Source: Chamaea fasciata (Eukaryota > Chordata > Aves > Passeriformes > Sylviidae). Taken from it: a stretch of 64,000 nt of DNA. The DNA is taken from the NCBI GenBank assembly GCA_029207755.1, contig JARCOQ010000004.1, positions 39,473,185-39,537,184 of the forward strand, read 5' to 3'. The notes beneath the pieces are model-generated. The model made no database searches and was not told where the DNA came from. It saw only the letters and a program-made list of their open reading frames with translations. The position numbers and the translations under genes were made by a program. This document shows, piece by piece, positions 47,200 through 57,338 of this stretch (the stretch's first letter is position 1; each line of letters opens with the position of its first letter).

Positions 47200-48560
47200 T
47201 TCTGACCGGAGCATGGGGCGCCTCCATCACCAGCCCGACGGTCACCCCCCCTGCCAGAGCTTTCTGCAGCCCGAGCCTCCCCCCTGCGCTGAGACATGGC
47301 CGACACTGCCGGGGGCGCATTCCGTCTGTCCGGGCAGCGCCGTTATCCCTCGTTCTCGGGAGGTCTTCGGCATCCAGCCTCTCCCGCCCAGGCCCGCCGC
47401 CGTACGGCCACCCACACGGACACACGGAGCGGCTGCTCGGCTGCCCACCGTGGCGTTTCCCCCGCAGGCTGCTGAGGCAGACGGGACGGGAGCAGCCGGC
47501 AGCTTCCCCCGGCTGAGGCTGTCGCTCCCCTTCTGCGCGCCGAGCCCCGCTTCCCGCACGGGGCCGGTGTCCCCAGGCCGCCCGCCCCGCCGGAGCAGCC
47601 CTTGGCGGAGAGGCTTTCCCGGGACGGGGGGCAACCCGACTCCCCAGTGCCGGCTCGTCCCCCCTCTGGCGCGCTCACTGCCCCGCCCCGTAAGTAGTAG
47701 CGGTCGCGGCCGTCGGGCGCAGAGCGGCGGGGATGGGGACCCGCTGCGGGGGGCTCTACGTGGGGCGGAGGGCGGCGGCCGCGGGGGCCGTGCTGCTGCT
47801 GGTCGCGCTCCTGGCACTCGCCGCTCTCTACGGGCACTGCCGGCGGGAGGCGGCGCCGCCGCCGCCCGCGCCCCCGGCCCCACCGCCGCTCCGCCGCCCT
47901 CTCCTACCGCCAGCTCCGTTCGCCGCCTGCCCCGCCACCTCCTGCCGCTCCACTACGACCCGGAGCTGTGGCCGCAGGTGCGGCCGGACCAGGCGGGGCC
48001 CTTCGCCGGGCAGGTGAACATGACTGTGCGCTGCCTCTAGGACATGGACACGGCGGTGCTGCACAGCGCCGGGCTGAGAAGCCGCGGTGCCGCCGCCGTA
48101 CGCCGGCCCCTGTCCGAGCCGGGCGCCGCCGTGGAGGTGGCGGGGCTGCGGCAGGAGGAGGCGGGCGATGTGGTGGTACTGGAGCTCCGCGGCCGGCTGC
48201 GGGCCGGGAGCCGCTACGTGCTGCAGCTGGGCTTCCAGGGCTTGCTGGAGGAGGACCTCGACGGGGTCTTTTTCACTCGCTACGCCGACCGGGGGCAGAG
48301 CAGGTAGGCGGCGGCGGCCGCTGCGGGGACCCCGAGCCCCCGCGCCGACAGGGATCGGGCTCACCTATGCCGCGGAGGCTGCGGGAGCCGGTACCGCGCC
48401 GGATGGAGCTGCTCGCTGCCCGGGCGCGGGAGAGGGAACTGCTCCGCACGGCGTGAGCACCTCCCAGACACCGCATCGCGGGCTCCAGAGGGAGAGTGCC
48501 GCAACTCCGGGCTGTGCCCGGGCCGGCCGCTCTGCTCTCCGGAGAGCATCGGGTAGGTTG
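47200..48560 (+). promoter_or_regulatory. CpG-rich promoter region of LVRN
   Basis: G+C and CpG rise sharply at about 47200 and fall off after about 48560, spanning exon 1. A GC box CCCCGCCCCG is at 47681-47690, 43 bp before the ATG. No TATA box is seen near it, consistent with a CpG-island promoter. The transcription start cannot be fixed from sequence alone. Confidence 0.7.
47733..48303 (+). CDS. LVRN: Laeverin (aminopeptidase Q) exon 1, with two lesions
   Basis: LVRN is a type II membrane zinc aminopeptidase of the M1 family. The ATG at 47733 gives a short cytoplasmic N-terminus and a signal anchor (AGAVLLLVALLALAALYGHC), matching the family's LAALYGHC end. A proline-rich linker follows. 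The conserved ectodomain start LPLHYDPELWPQVRPDQ is in a different frame, so one base is missing or two are extra between about 47835 and 47915. That frame then reads GQVNMTVRCL and meets TAG at 48038-48040 before DMDTAVLHS and YVLQLGFQGLLEEDLDGVFF. The exon ends at AG|GTAGGC. The active-site HEXXH exon lies beyond this window. Confidence 0.85.
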
Positions 48561-50187
48561 CCCTGGCTCTCCGTCGGCAGGTGACTTCACCTGCAGCACT
48601 GGCTGGACAACTTCTGGTCTCTCTATGCCTATGATTGCAGCGAGGGTGTCAGACAGTTCCTTCGCCCAGTGCCTGGGAGATGGAGCCCGTCTCAGAATCT
48701 TCATCCCGGCCCCACACATGTCCGTGCAGAGCTGACGACTCTCCAGCTCCTCAACCTGTGTCTGTAGGGAGCATGTCTTTATCAAGAACCCGGGATTCTG
48801 ACTGTGTATTTGGGTATGAGTTTAGAGAAACTGACTACACGCAATTTCGGAAGCATGGTGGAGTAGGATGACACAGCTTTGAATAGCTGTGCCTTGTAGG
48901 TATTACTGCACATAAACGTGTTCACCTGTCACCAGACAACCCGTGATTTGCATTGTGGTTGCTATTGGGATGCTTTTCTTCTCTTTTGAACTGCAAAATC
49001 AGTGCTTGGGCAGTGTGAGCTTTTCAAGTAGTCAATCATCTAAAACATTTTCACACTCAAAATAATTTTTGCCTTTCCCTTTTTCTTTTTCAATTCTCGA
49101 TTGTGAAGCTTGCTAAAGAGAAGTGAAATTTAAGATTAGAATTTAAGTACTTCCACTGGAAGACAAGTTTCTCAAAGTAGGAGTTTGGAGAAGAGGCAGA
49201 TTAATTGCTTGCTTTAAAGTTACCCCTTTTTTAATAACCGGTTACCCCTTTTTTAATAACCGAAGATGTTGTGATGTGCTGAGCAAACACTGAGTCAAAA
49301 GGAAAACTGGAGTTAAAATTTGGATATTGCTGCCTCTTGTCTTTCAATGAATCCAGTAAAATAAATTCTATCTCAGCAGTTCATAGGCTTCTTTTTTGGG
49401 CTGCTAAAATGAAGTCACAAAATCCATACTTCTAAGGCTCTGTCGAGTAGTAACAGTAACATGAAATCACAAAATGAAGTTAATAGTTTTTATTGAAATG
49501 AGGGAGGACTGTGTGGCTCTTCTCAACAAGCTGGTGTTTCAGCTGCCAGCTCTTTCGTGAATCTTAATAGCATTCATTGTCTGCCACATCCGGAAAATGC
49601 AACTATACAGACTTTTTTTTTTTTTTTTTTGAAAAAGTGACAATTTGGTTAGTCTTAGAGAAAAGTGCAGTATGAAAATAAGTATTTTAGGAAGCACATT
49701 GTGTTTTTCTTTAATTGCTATTGCTTCATTTACTGGCTGTTCTTCACAGGATTATTTGTGCAATTTAAGGTAAGAAAAATCTATAATCTTTTTATTTACA
49801 TAATTTTATAAAAATCCAAATTAGACAGGAAAAAGTACTTAATTACTTAATTCTGTGTCAGTGTGCCTTCAAATGCATTATTAATTCAATTAACCTATCT
49901 AAGTGACACCTAAAGATTTTTTCTTTTTAAGTATTTTTCATGTATTTGTAGCTTTTCAGACCACTTATGTGTGGTTATACAGATCCTGGTATTTTTCCTA
50001 CCCTTTCTCTTACATTTTAGAGAAATAAGCTAACCTTCTAACACATTCCTGAAATACTGTTTGGTCTTACTTTTAAGTAGAGGACCTACAAGAGCAACAT
50101 TTTTTTTTCCCAATCAGAATCTGAGAAGACATAATAAGAAGTACGGCAAAGAAGTCCTGGACCAACTCCAGTGGGACAGTACCCAGG
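48304..50187. other. LVRN intron 1, left part
   Basis: The CpG-rich sequence decays by 48.6 kb, then ordinary AT-rich intron. A perfect 22-bp tandem duplication sits at 49219-49262 and a T run at 49612-49630. The open frames in 48340-48870 show no homology I recognise. Confidence 0.7.
49219..49262 (+). repeat. Perfect 22-bp tandem duplication
   Basis: Two identical adjacent 22-bp copies (49219-49240 and 49241-49262), each starting GTTACCCC and ending AATAACCG. Confidence 0.95.
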
Positions 50188-50506
50188 TATCAGCGATTGA
50201 TGGAGAGACGGGAAGACTGATTTGGTGATCAGAATTCGATTTTACTCAGGTTTTCCGAGAACTTGTATAACATTTCAGTAAGGTTAATAATTTCTACTAC
50301 AATAATTAGGTTAAAAGATCATACAAGCAACTTACGCACTTTACAACATCTTTATCATAGGGGGTTGATTGAACCTTTTCCCTTAAGCAGGTTTAATCCC
50401 ATCTTCTCATAAGCTCAAAGTTCTGTTTGTCCTTGCCATGGCATCCTAGTCACCAGACTAGCTATGCTAATTAAGTCTGTTTTACTCTCCGTCTTGTATT
50501 CCCACA
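50188..50506 (-). repeat. E4 3' LTR (about 319 bp)
   Basis: On the minus strand it starts TGTGGGAATACAAGAC and ends near ATCGCTGATA. The start is fixed by the adjoining polypurine tract. The outer end is set where similarity to the 5' LTR stops and lacks the canonical CA, so a few terminal bases may be lost or changed. Confidence 0.85.
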
Positions 50507-50715
50507 TCTCCCCCTTCTGTATTAACCAAAAACATTCCTTTAATAGCCTTATCAATCAATCTCTGCACACACTGAAGCAAGCAAGGTATTGTAACTAACA
50601 TAATTATTATCAAAATCATAACATGCATTCCTATTCTAAGAAAATCTTTTAGCCAAGGTGTCAAACCCCAGCCACTAAACAGGTTATCTAGCCAAGATCC
50701 AGATTCTACCTTTAT
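50482..50715 (-). pseudogene. E4 env remnant, membrane anchor and tail
   Basis: The end of the transmembrane subunit: SWLDNLFSGWGLTPWLKDF, then a hydrophobic anchor (MHVMILIIIMLVTIPCLLQC) and a tail ending GGDVGIQDGE. Its stop lies inside the LTR. The GGDVG tail style is typical of avian class II env as I know it. It is separated from the surface-subunit start by only about 120 bp, so most of env is deleted. Confidence 0.8.
50507..50518 (-). other. E4 polypurine tract
   Basis: AGAAGGGGGAGA on the minus strand directly before the 3' LTR. Confidence 0.85.
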
Positions 50716-50838
50716 TTAAACACACTATCCTTCAGCAGCTGAATGCTTTTATGGATAGATTCTGAGTGATCAGAAAGATTCATATACACGGGATGATAGG
50801 GAGAATCATCCCAAGCTTTTTTTACTGTGTGATTAAAA

Positions 50839-51180
50839 TTAAGACAAAAAATCCATTTTTACAGAACCCAGGAGTTCTAATTCTTGTGGCTCCAAGGGTG
50901 TTTTAGGAAGGTAAGGAGTCCACTGATCCCATGTATTAACAGGATTTGAGCTCTGTACAATGCTTTTAGTAGCTTCTGGTATTGGCCAGCTATCTAATGG
51001 CAAGCCAACTAAACAGGTTGAAAATGGATTTTCTGGGGATGCAGTAGCTAGGCATAAGGTTTCTTGTTTGGTTGCATTAGCCAGGGTTATCCAAACATTC
51101 GTTTTGGGTTGATCAACAGGCCATGCTGTGCTACCATGGGCAAGTAATGCTAATAAGCATAGCATCTGATTCAATCCCAT
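50839..51180 (-). pseudogene. E4 env remnant, signal peptide and start of surface subunit
   Basis: 113 codons: a signal peptide (MGLNQMLCLLALLAHGSTA), then TNVWITLANATKQETLCLA and PFSTCLVGLPL, then PQELELLGSVKMDFLS and a stop. The Trp-Ile-Thr-Ala-Asn and Phe-x-Thr-Cys-Leu-x-Gly pattern resembles the N-terminus of alpharetroviral (avian leukosis type) surface protein. The receptor-binding part, cleavage site and fusion peptide are absent. Confidence 0.8.
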
Positions 51181-51523
51181 GGTGTTTTGCTTGTTTGTTT
51201 TGATCTATGTTGTGGAGAAAAAAAAAATTCCTCTCAGCGTATCCCCCTTTTAAAAGATCAGTCAAAATATAAGGCACTCATTTAATTGTTTTGCCTGCAT
51301 TCCAGTTTGCAAATATGGCTATTTTTGGATTTCCTCAATACTTGCCTCCTGAGAGTAGGGAGGTGAGGACTATCTTTTTCTTGTGGCCTGCTATAATTAA
51401 AGTTTCAATGGCTGTATACCTGAATTACACCAAAAGGACTCTGTAATATCTCTAGTTTTCACACCCTTTATACTAACACAAAACCCAAAGTTCACAGTTT
51501 TCTAGGTAGGACAAAAGATGGCA

Positions 51524-52434
51524 TCAGCTGCGGTCCGGGTGGGGTTCCTCCTCTTCCTCCTCTCCCGTGGGCTCGGTGGTGTCGGCTGCCGGTAGAGGTT
51601 CTCGGAAAGGCTTCATGTTCTTTGCAGGAATCCAGCGAGGTCCTCTTTCTGAGGAGACACAAGCAAAGCCCCTCCCCCAAGTGATCAAAGGGTAAGGGCC
51701 CAGGATTTTACCAGATTCTGGGTCACGGATTAGTACTGGTGCTTTATCCTTGCAGGAAAACGATGTGGATGATGCAAAATGCCTAGTCATAGGGGGATTT
51801 AAGTTTGCCGTTGAACAGTTTAAGAAATTAAAAACGTATAGGGCTTTGTATAGCCTTTCAGCGGGGGTGTCTCCAGCTCCCCCCTTTTGTTGTACCAGGA
51901 GGCGTTTGAGGGTGCCATGGGCACGCTCTGTAATGGACTGCCCTGTGGGAGAGTGTGGTATGCCTCTTTTTTGGGTGATACCTCATAAGGAGAAAAAATC
52001 TGCAACTCTGCGGGAAATGTATGCAGGTCCATTGTCTGTCTTAATCTGTTGGGCGATTCCTAATGTAGCAAAGGCAGCAGCGAAGTGACACATCCTTCGC
52101 TGTCTCTCCTTGTGTGAGCTGAGGCAAACAGAGCACCCGAATATGTGTCAATAGAAGCATGCACAAATATCAGGCGGCCGAATTCAGGAAAGTGTGTTAC
52201 ATCTGATTGCCAAATCTGTAGGCTTTGTAAACCTCTTGGGTTGACTCCTGTGTTTACATTAGGAAGGGTGCAACGCTGACAGTCAGGACATGTGGCAATG
52301 ATACTAGAGGCCTGAGCTGGAGTTAATTCAAAAAGTCTTCTTAGAGCTCCAGCATTCTGATGGGAAAAGGCATGGCTCAGCCTAGCTTGCTCTATTTTGT
52401 TAGGTAAAACATGCTGCACTGGTAAAGCTAACAA
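51524..52434 (-). pseudogene. E4 integrase remnant
   Basis: The HHCC domain (LSHAFSHQNAG then ATCPDCQ) and the first catalytic Asp (WQSDVTHFPEFGRL) are in the 52060-52434 frame. The second Asp (IKTDNGPAYIS) and Glu (TGQSITERAHGTL) are legible on the minus strand at 51905-52050, in other frames. The C-terminal region APVLIRDPESGKILG and ITWGRGFACVSSERGPRW ends with an acidic tail at 51524. The triad is preserved but frameshifts break the protein. Confidence 0.87.
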
Positions 52435-52439
52435 GTCTG

Positions 52440-53104
52440 CCTGGGCGTTACCTTCAGTAGATAACCTGGGAGGTTGGAATGTGACCTAATATGCATAACA
52501 AAGTAAGGAGCCATCCTTTTGTCTAACAGAGTAACCAGCAGTTTCAACCAGGAAAAAAAGAGTGTCATTTTTCACATTTTTCAAAACAGAATTCTCTGCT
52601 CTTTGAACAATACCTGAAACATATGCGGAGTCAGTAACCAGAGTAAAAGGTGTACTGAACTTCTGGAACACTCTGACCACAGCGGCTAATTCAACTATTT
52701 GTGGAGACCCTTCAACAACAGCAATATCAGATTGCCAGGTTCCAGTTAAAGAATCCTTCCATACAGTCACTGATTTATGGGTTTTCCCAGAACCAGCTGT
52801 GAATATTGTCATAGCTTGCAAAGGAGTCTCACTTCTCTTTGGCTTAGGGAGTAAGTTAAAAGAAGAATTTAACAATTTGTGTTTGGGTGGATGGATAGAT
52901 ATCTGTCCTGGGTAATCTGCTAGAGCAATTTGCAATTTTTTCAGATATCTGTAGCAACCACTTCAAATAAAACATAGTGAGGGGCAGAAAGATACAATCA
53001 AAATCTTTCCCAGCCAAGGAGGTCAGCCTTTCACGAGCCTTGATAATCAACATGGCCATAAGTTCATCCTGCATGGAAATAGTCTTGGGCATGTTTCTAG
53101 GCAA
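52440..53104 (-). pseudogene. E4 RNase H remnant
   Basis: Two pieces, 52856-53104 and 52486-52935. The Glu (SPQIVELAAVVRVFQKF) and the second Asp (TLVTDSAYVSGI) are present. The first catalytic Asp, normally in FTDGSG, is Ala here (IFTAGSGKTHKSV). Frame changes occur near 52930 and 52490. Confidence 0.85.
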
Positions 53105-53110
53105 AAAGAC

Positions 53111-54222
53111 TCACTCGATGATTAGTAAAGGGTCTGCTTTTTCTGAGTCCCGCTGAAATATTAAGGCATGGGGTTGCTTGCTGGGGTTCAGAATGATTAA
53201 CCACAGTGGTAGTTCAGGAGCCCAACGGGCTGATTGTCTCTGAGAGATAGCATCAACCACTTTCTGAAACACAATCTGTGCTTCTTTGTTTAAATGCCTA
53301 GGTGATAAAAGGTCGGGCTCTCCCCCCAGGAGGGCAAACAATGGCTCCAAATCTGCATTTGAAATCCCAAGCAGGGGACGAACCCAATTTATCGTTCCCA
53401 GCAGTTTCTGTGCATCATGTAAAGTTTTGATTTCAGTTGAACTTTGCAAGGGTTGTGCCGAAATAGAATGCATGCCTATTCGCCAGCCCAAATATTTCCA
53501 GGGAGATGTCTTTTGAACCTTTTCAGAAGCAATGGTAAGGCCCGCTGATGTAACAGCTTGGCAGACCGCTCGCATCGCTTCCTTCACATGAACCACAGTT
53601 TCTGCAGAGATGAGGATATCTTCCATATAATGATACAACAGAACATCAGGTATTTTTTCCCGCACTGGACTCAGAATTTTTCCCACATACGATTGGCATA
53701 TGGTGGGGCTGTCTCGCAGTCCTTGAGGAAGCACCAACCAATGATATCGATCAAGTGGTGCCTGCATATTAATGCTTGGCACAGAAAAGCTAAATTTGGG
53801 TGCATCGTCTGGATGCAGCGGAATATCAAAAAGCAATCCTTTTAATCAATCAGTATTAGATGCCAATTTCTAGGGATCATGGAAGGAGAAGGAAGCCCCG
53901 GTTGTAGGGGCCCCATTCCCTCAATTGCCTCATTTATTTTCCTCAAGTCATGCAACAGCCTCCACCCCCCAGACCGTTTTTTAATTACAAACACAGGTGA
54001 ATTCCAAGGACTATTAGATGGGATTATATGTCCCTTTTTTAGCTGTTCTTGTAGAAGTTCCTGTAATATGCGCAGTTTTTCTAATGACACGGGCCGTTGA
54101 TCTACCCAGACTGGATCAGAGTTTTTCCAAGTCAGTTTGGGGGTGTCGCGCACGCCAATGACCCTTAGGCAAAATTTGAATGCATAAAAATTCCCCACTG
54201 AGATAAACCATCTCTCCCCCAC
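53111..54222 (-). pseudogene. E4 reverse transcriptase remnant
   Basis: The N-terminal part ([38 protein letters not shown]) ends at LILID followed by a stop near 53842. The frame resumes with LLFDIPLHPDDAPKF, LVLPQGLRDSPTICQSYV and the polymerase motif, which reads YMED instead of YMDD (53620-53631), so the first Asp of the pair is Glu. PWKYLGWRI and LLGTINWVRPLLGI follow. It is closely related to E2 RT but clearly a different lineage. Confidence 0.92.
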
Positions 54223-54629
54223 AAGATCAGCGGTGCAGACACCCCAAAGGGTCTGACAGTAGCTACCCTTCCCTCAGGCCCTGTAATTTGCACCAGGTGT
54301 TGGCTCTGATGGCTTTGACTGTTCCCACCCACCCCTGAAAGGACTTGGGGGACCGGCATTAATGGCCACTCATTAGGCCATTGATTTCGAGAGATAAGAC
54401 TAAGATCTGCGCTGGTATCAATAAGTCTGGTTAAAATTAACTCCTTGCCTTTCAGAGACACTTTGCATTGGCATGTGGGACACTGAGAAGTGATCCGTTG
54501 TGTCCAGAAAATCTGCGGTACCCCTGTAAAACCAAACTCGCCTCCCCTCTGTGTAGCTATCAGGAATGCAGACAAGGGAGCTGCTGGGAAAAGCATAAGC
54601 TGAGCAATTTTGCTGCCTGCGGGGATCAT
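54165..54629 (-). pseudogene. E4 protease, altered active site
   Basis: It starts with IPAGSKIAQLMLFPAAPLS (the last dUTPase motif), then the protease. The expected DTGA reads LTRLIDTSADLSLISRNQW, so the active-site Gly is Ser. VLSGVGGNSQSHQ and [12 protein letters not shown] complete the domain. It runs in a frame different from the dUTPase. Confidence 0.85.
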
Positions 54630-54995
54630 GCAGGGGGCCTATGGAGTCCAAGCCATAATTTTTATTTCCCCAACTGTATCAGAGTCAATGACTCCTGGCA
54701 AAACAAACGGTCCTGTCACTGAGGTAGAAGATCTACCTAAAAGGAAAGCATGGTCACCTGGTGGTAAAGGACCACAAATCCCTGTGGGGAGACTAAATAC
54801 GGAGCTGTTGGTTAACGTTACCGTTTTACTGGTTGGTACGTCCAACCCGGCGCTTCCTGGAGTGGCTGCCCGTAGTTCTGCGATGGTCCGGGTGGCGGGG
54901 GCAGGGCTGGCTGGAAGCTGGAGGTTGTCTCTGGCAGCTGTGGCTGGGAAGGTTGTGGAACTTGTGTCTTCACGAGTCGCTATCCCGCGCTGCAA
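54630..54995 (-). pseudogene. E4 dUTPase domain
   Basis: This would hydrolyse dUTP to keep uracil out of viral DNA and is encoded within pro, as in betaretroviruses. Motifs in order: TPGSAGLDVPT, FSLPTGICGPLPP, LLGRSSTSVTG, FVLPGVIDSDTVGEIKIM, then GSKIAQ in the next frame. The Tyr usually found after GVIDSD is Val or Thr here, which may affect the active site. The frame ends with a stop at 54639-54641. Confidence 0.88.
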
Positions 54996-55324
54996 GATGA
55001 GTTTCCCTGCAAAGACTGGCCATTTTTGTGAAATTTAAAGCGACAGGAATTAGCAAAGTACGGACCTTTCTGGCAGCGAGGGCATACACTCGCTGTCTCT
55101 GCTTTTTGCGCCTTTCGGCAGTCTTTTTTAATGTGCCTGGGCTCCCCGCAGCCAAAACAAACCGACTGCCTTCCAGGCAATATTTTCAAAGCGACAAAGG
55201 CATTGGCTATACCTTGCCCCACGGCTTGGTAAATTACTGCTGTTGTGTGCTGCAATGTCCCCAGGCGATTGCAAGCCTCAGTCATTTGGAGCAGTGTGGG
55301 CTCAGGTTCTGGGGGCAGGGGTTT
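54980..55324 (-). pseudogene. E4 Gag nucleocapsid part
   Basis: It follows the nested LTR: PEPTLLQMTEACNRLG, then two zinc knuckles. The first, CFGCGEPRHIKKDC, is complete. In the second, CPRCQKGPYFANSC, the zinc-binding His is Tyr. It overlaps the dUTPase frame, as expected for a frameshift site between gag and pro. Confidence 0.87.
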
Positions 55325-55949
55325 TGTAATAGATACATAGTATTAAATTCGTGGATTAAAATTGTGTGTATTAAACTTTGCAGTGGAATGTAAAAACCCC
55401 TGAATTCCTGGAAACAGTTCCAGGGCATCTCTTTGCATACCACAGTCTTTTCACAGTCCAAAGGTGTTACCTCGACATCTGCCAGAGAGATAACCGGGAA
55501 AGGGCCCATTAAGGATGGGCTGACCACATTTTCACAGTTCATCAGGAGATCCGATATCGATCTGGGCGGAGGGCAGCAGAAACCTTCTGATAGAAGATTC
55601 GGAGACTTTTCATTCAGACGTCTTTTCAATTTCTCAGGAAACTCTTTCAGATATCCCTTGCGAACACCAGCCATTTCAATGATTATGTTATGTACATGAT
55701 GTCATGTTCTTCGGGTTCTTTGTTACCGTCTTGTTTATGCCTCAGGGTAGAAAAATGGTATAAAACACCTACCCTGAGACCCTGAATTTGTGGGCAGTAC
55801 TCCGGAGAAGCACCCTTTGCTGCTCCCGGATTGTCCACCCAACATTCGATCGATGTTGTCCTGATTTATCATGGCGTTTTCTGAAATTGCTTTTCAAATT
55901 TGTTAAATAAATCTTTGATTTTGGAAATTGGCTCTGATCATTTATAACA
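55325..55949 (+). mobile_element. Nested solo LTR inside E4 gag (about 625 bp)
   Basis: This segment is not gag: it separates NEDCKSLLK of capsid from LPPEPEPTLLQM, and those two parts are in register when it is taken out. On the + strand it starts TGTAATAGATAC and ends CATTTATAACA, with GTTT at both sides. It has a TATA box (TATAAAA, 55759-55765) and AATAAA at 55906-55911, 145 bp apart, as in an LTR. A perfect 10-bp inverted repeat, CTCAGGGTAG / CTACCCTGAG (55741-55750 and 55769-55778), brackets the TATA box. Its family differs from all other LTRs here. Confidence 0.75.
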
Positions 55950-56632
55950 GTTTTCAAAAGGCTTTTGCAATCCTCATTAGCATTTTCAACAGAAAGTTTT
56001 AGTAGTACAACTTCCCTGGCTTGATCATTATCAATTTGTCTTTCCAGAGTTTGTTTCAGTCTGTCCACAAACTACATATAAGGTTCTTGTGGAGCTTGCT
56101 TAATATTTCTGAAGGATTGTTGCGGGGTTTTGGCATCAGGCACTTTGAGAAATGCATACCTAACTGCCTTAGTGATCCCCTCCAGGGCTTCCCTCGGTAA
56201 GGCAGCCTGGCCATTAGGATCAGTATGCGCCCCCTCGCCAGCCAATTGGTCAATAGTTAAGGCAGCCAGGGCTTGGGTTGCGTGCCGTGCACATGTTAAA
56301 ATTAGGTTTTCCAGTCTTTTTTTCCATTGTGCCATGAATATTGCATATTGCGTTGGGGTGAGCAAAAGGTTTGCCAAGAATTTAACATCATGAGGAGTCA
56401 TCAGGTGGGTAGTGAAGGTTGCTCTTAGTAAATTACTGAAGTAAGGGGATCCCAGACCATATTCTGTCACTGTACGGCGCAGTTCCTTAATTTCTGAGTG
56501 GCCTAAGGGCTCCCATCGTGTATTACCCCCCCTCGGGCCGAGTTGCATGGGGGCTACAAAGATTTCTGCCGCAGTTTCAAAGTCTCTGTCCTTAAGGGCT
56601 TTCATTTTTATCCATAACCAATTGTTATGCAT
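55950..56632 (-). pseudogene. E4 Gag capsid part
   Basis: From 56632 a 186-codon frame carries WEPLGHSEIKELRRTVTEYG, SPYFSNLLRATFTTHLMTP and LANLLLTPTQYAIF, then APQEPYM and a TAG at 56069-56071. The major homology region continues straight after it (FVDRLKQTLERQIDNDQARE). The codon before FVDRL is probably a mutated Gln. The frame then meets the nested LTR. Confidence 0.88.
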
Positions 56633-57189
56633 ATTTGGAGGGAATAGGTCCAGATCTTTTTCGGGGCCGGGGTCAAAAGACTCTTTGTCTCACTGTCTGC
56701 ATAATCAATTAACGTTATTAACATTTGGCGGCTCTGGGGTCGCTGGTGGGATAGCGGCAAGGCTACAGGTGGCATCTGTGCTCTGTCCCTGGCTTTCGCC
56801 AGGGAGGGGGTGCGGACGGGAGAGGGAGAGTGGGACCTGGGCCGATTGGGGTTTAACACGGCTGCCGGGACTGTCTCCGCAGTTGCCTCACAGGTTACCT
56901 CACTTCCCCCCTCTTTTTTAATCATGTCCATGACCGCCCTCCAAGCAGGGAGCAGGCGAAACTCTGGCTCACCACGGCCAGGCAGTGTAGCCAGGTCGTA
57001 GAGTTTTACACCAACCTTGTCCCAGTAGCAGAGAGTAAAAACAGAAGAAAGGGTGGTATCGGGGAATATGCGTGACACCCATCGTAGAAGCGACTTAAGG
57101 TCCCTCTTAGGGATGGGGGATCCATGCTTGCTTATGAGGTGTAGCATGGTTTCATAGACGTCTTTCTTGGTGGGCATTCCCTGTCCCAT
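56608..57189 (-). pseudogene. E4 Gag matrix and linker
   Basis: Starts MGQGMPTKKDVYETM with a myristoylatable Gly2, then a helical matrix domain (SLLRWVSRIFPDTT, LCYWDKVGVKLYDL). A Pro/Ser/Arg-rich linker with RPRSHSPSPVRTP follows. It overlaps the capsid frame by 25 bp in a different frame, so one indel separates them near 56630. Confidence 0.87.
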
Positions 57190-57338
57190 ATTTTTAGTTC
57201 CCCTGGCTCACCTATCACGTTGCAGCATACAGGGATTGTGGGCCCAAATGTGGTTCTTTCACCGTCACGATCAGTTCCAAGGGCGTCACCAATTGCTGTC
57301 AGATAGCCGGTTCTTCTCCAGTCACATGGAGCATCAAT

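Noticed and set aside
47242..47883. Long minus-strand open frames (up to 213 codons) opposite LVRN exon 1
   Set aside because: They are Pro/Arg/Gly-rich shadows of a CpG island. No motif, and the + strand carries the clear laeverin sequence.
47135..48040. A 301-codon + strand open frame starting upstream of LVRN
   Set aside because: Only its last about 40 codons are laeverin sequence. The earlier part is GC-rich promoter without coding features, and the true start is the ATG at 47733 in another frame.
48361..48871. Open frames after the exon 1 donor
   Set aside because: They lie past a good splice donor, have no homology I recognise, and the laeverin sequence resumes only at exon 2.
50100..50187. 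Possible extra U5 sequence outside the E4 3' LTR
   Set aside because: Weak resemblance to 57294-57338 (shared ACTGGAG), but divergence is far above the rest of the LTR, and a 5 of 6 duplication fits the shorter boundary better.
55282..55674. A 130-codon minus-strand open frame inside E4 gag, first taken for a captured host gene
   Set aside because: It lies inside a block with TG...CA ends, a + strand TATA box and AATAAA, and gag is in register without it. It is the antisense of a nested LTR.
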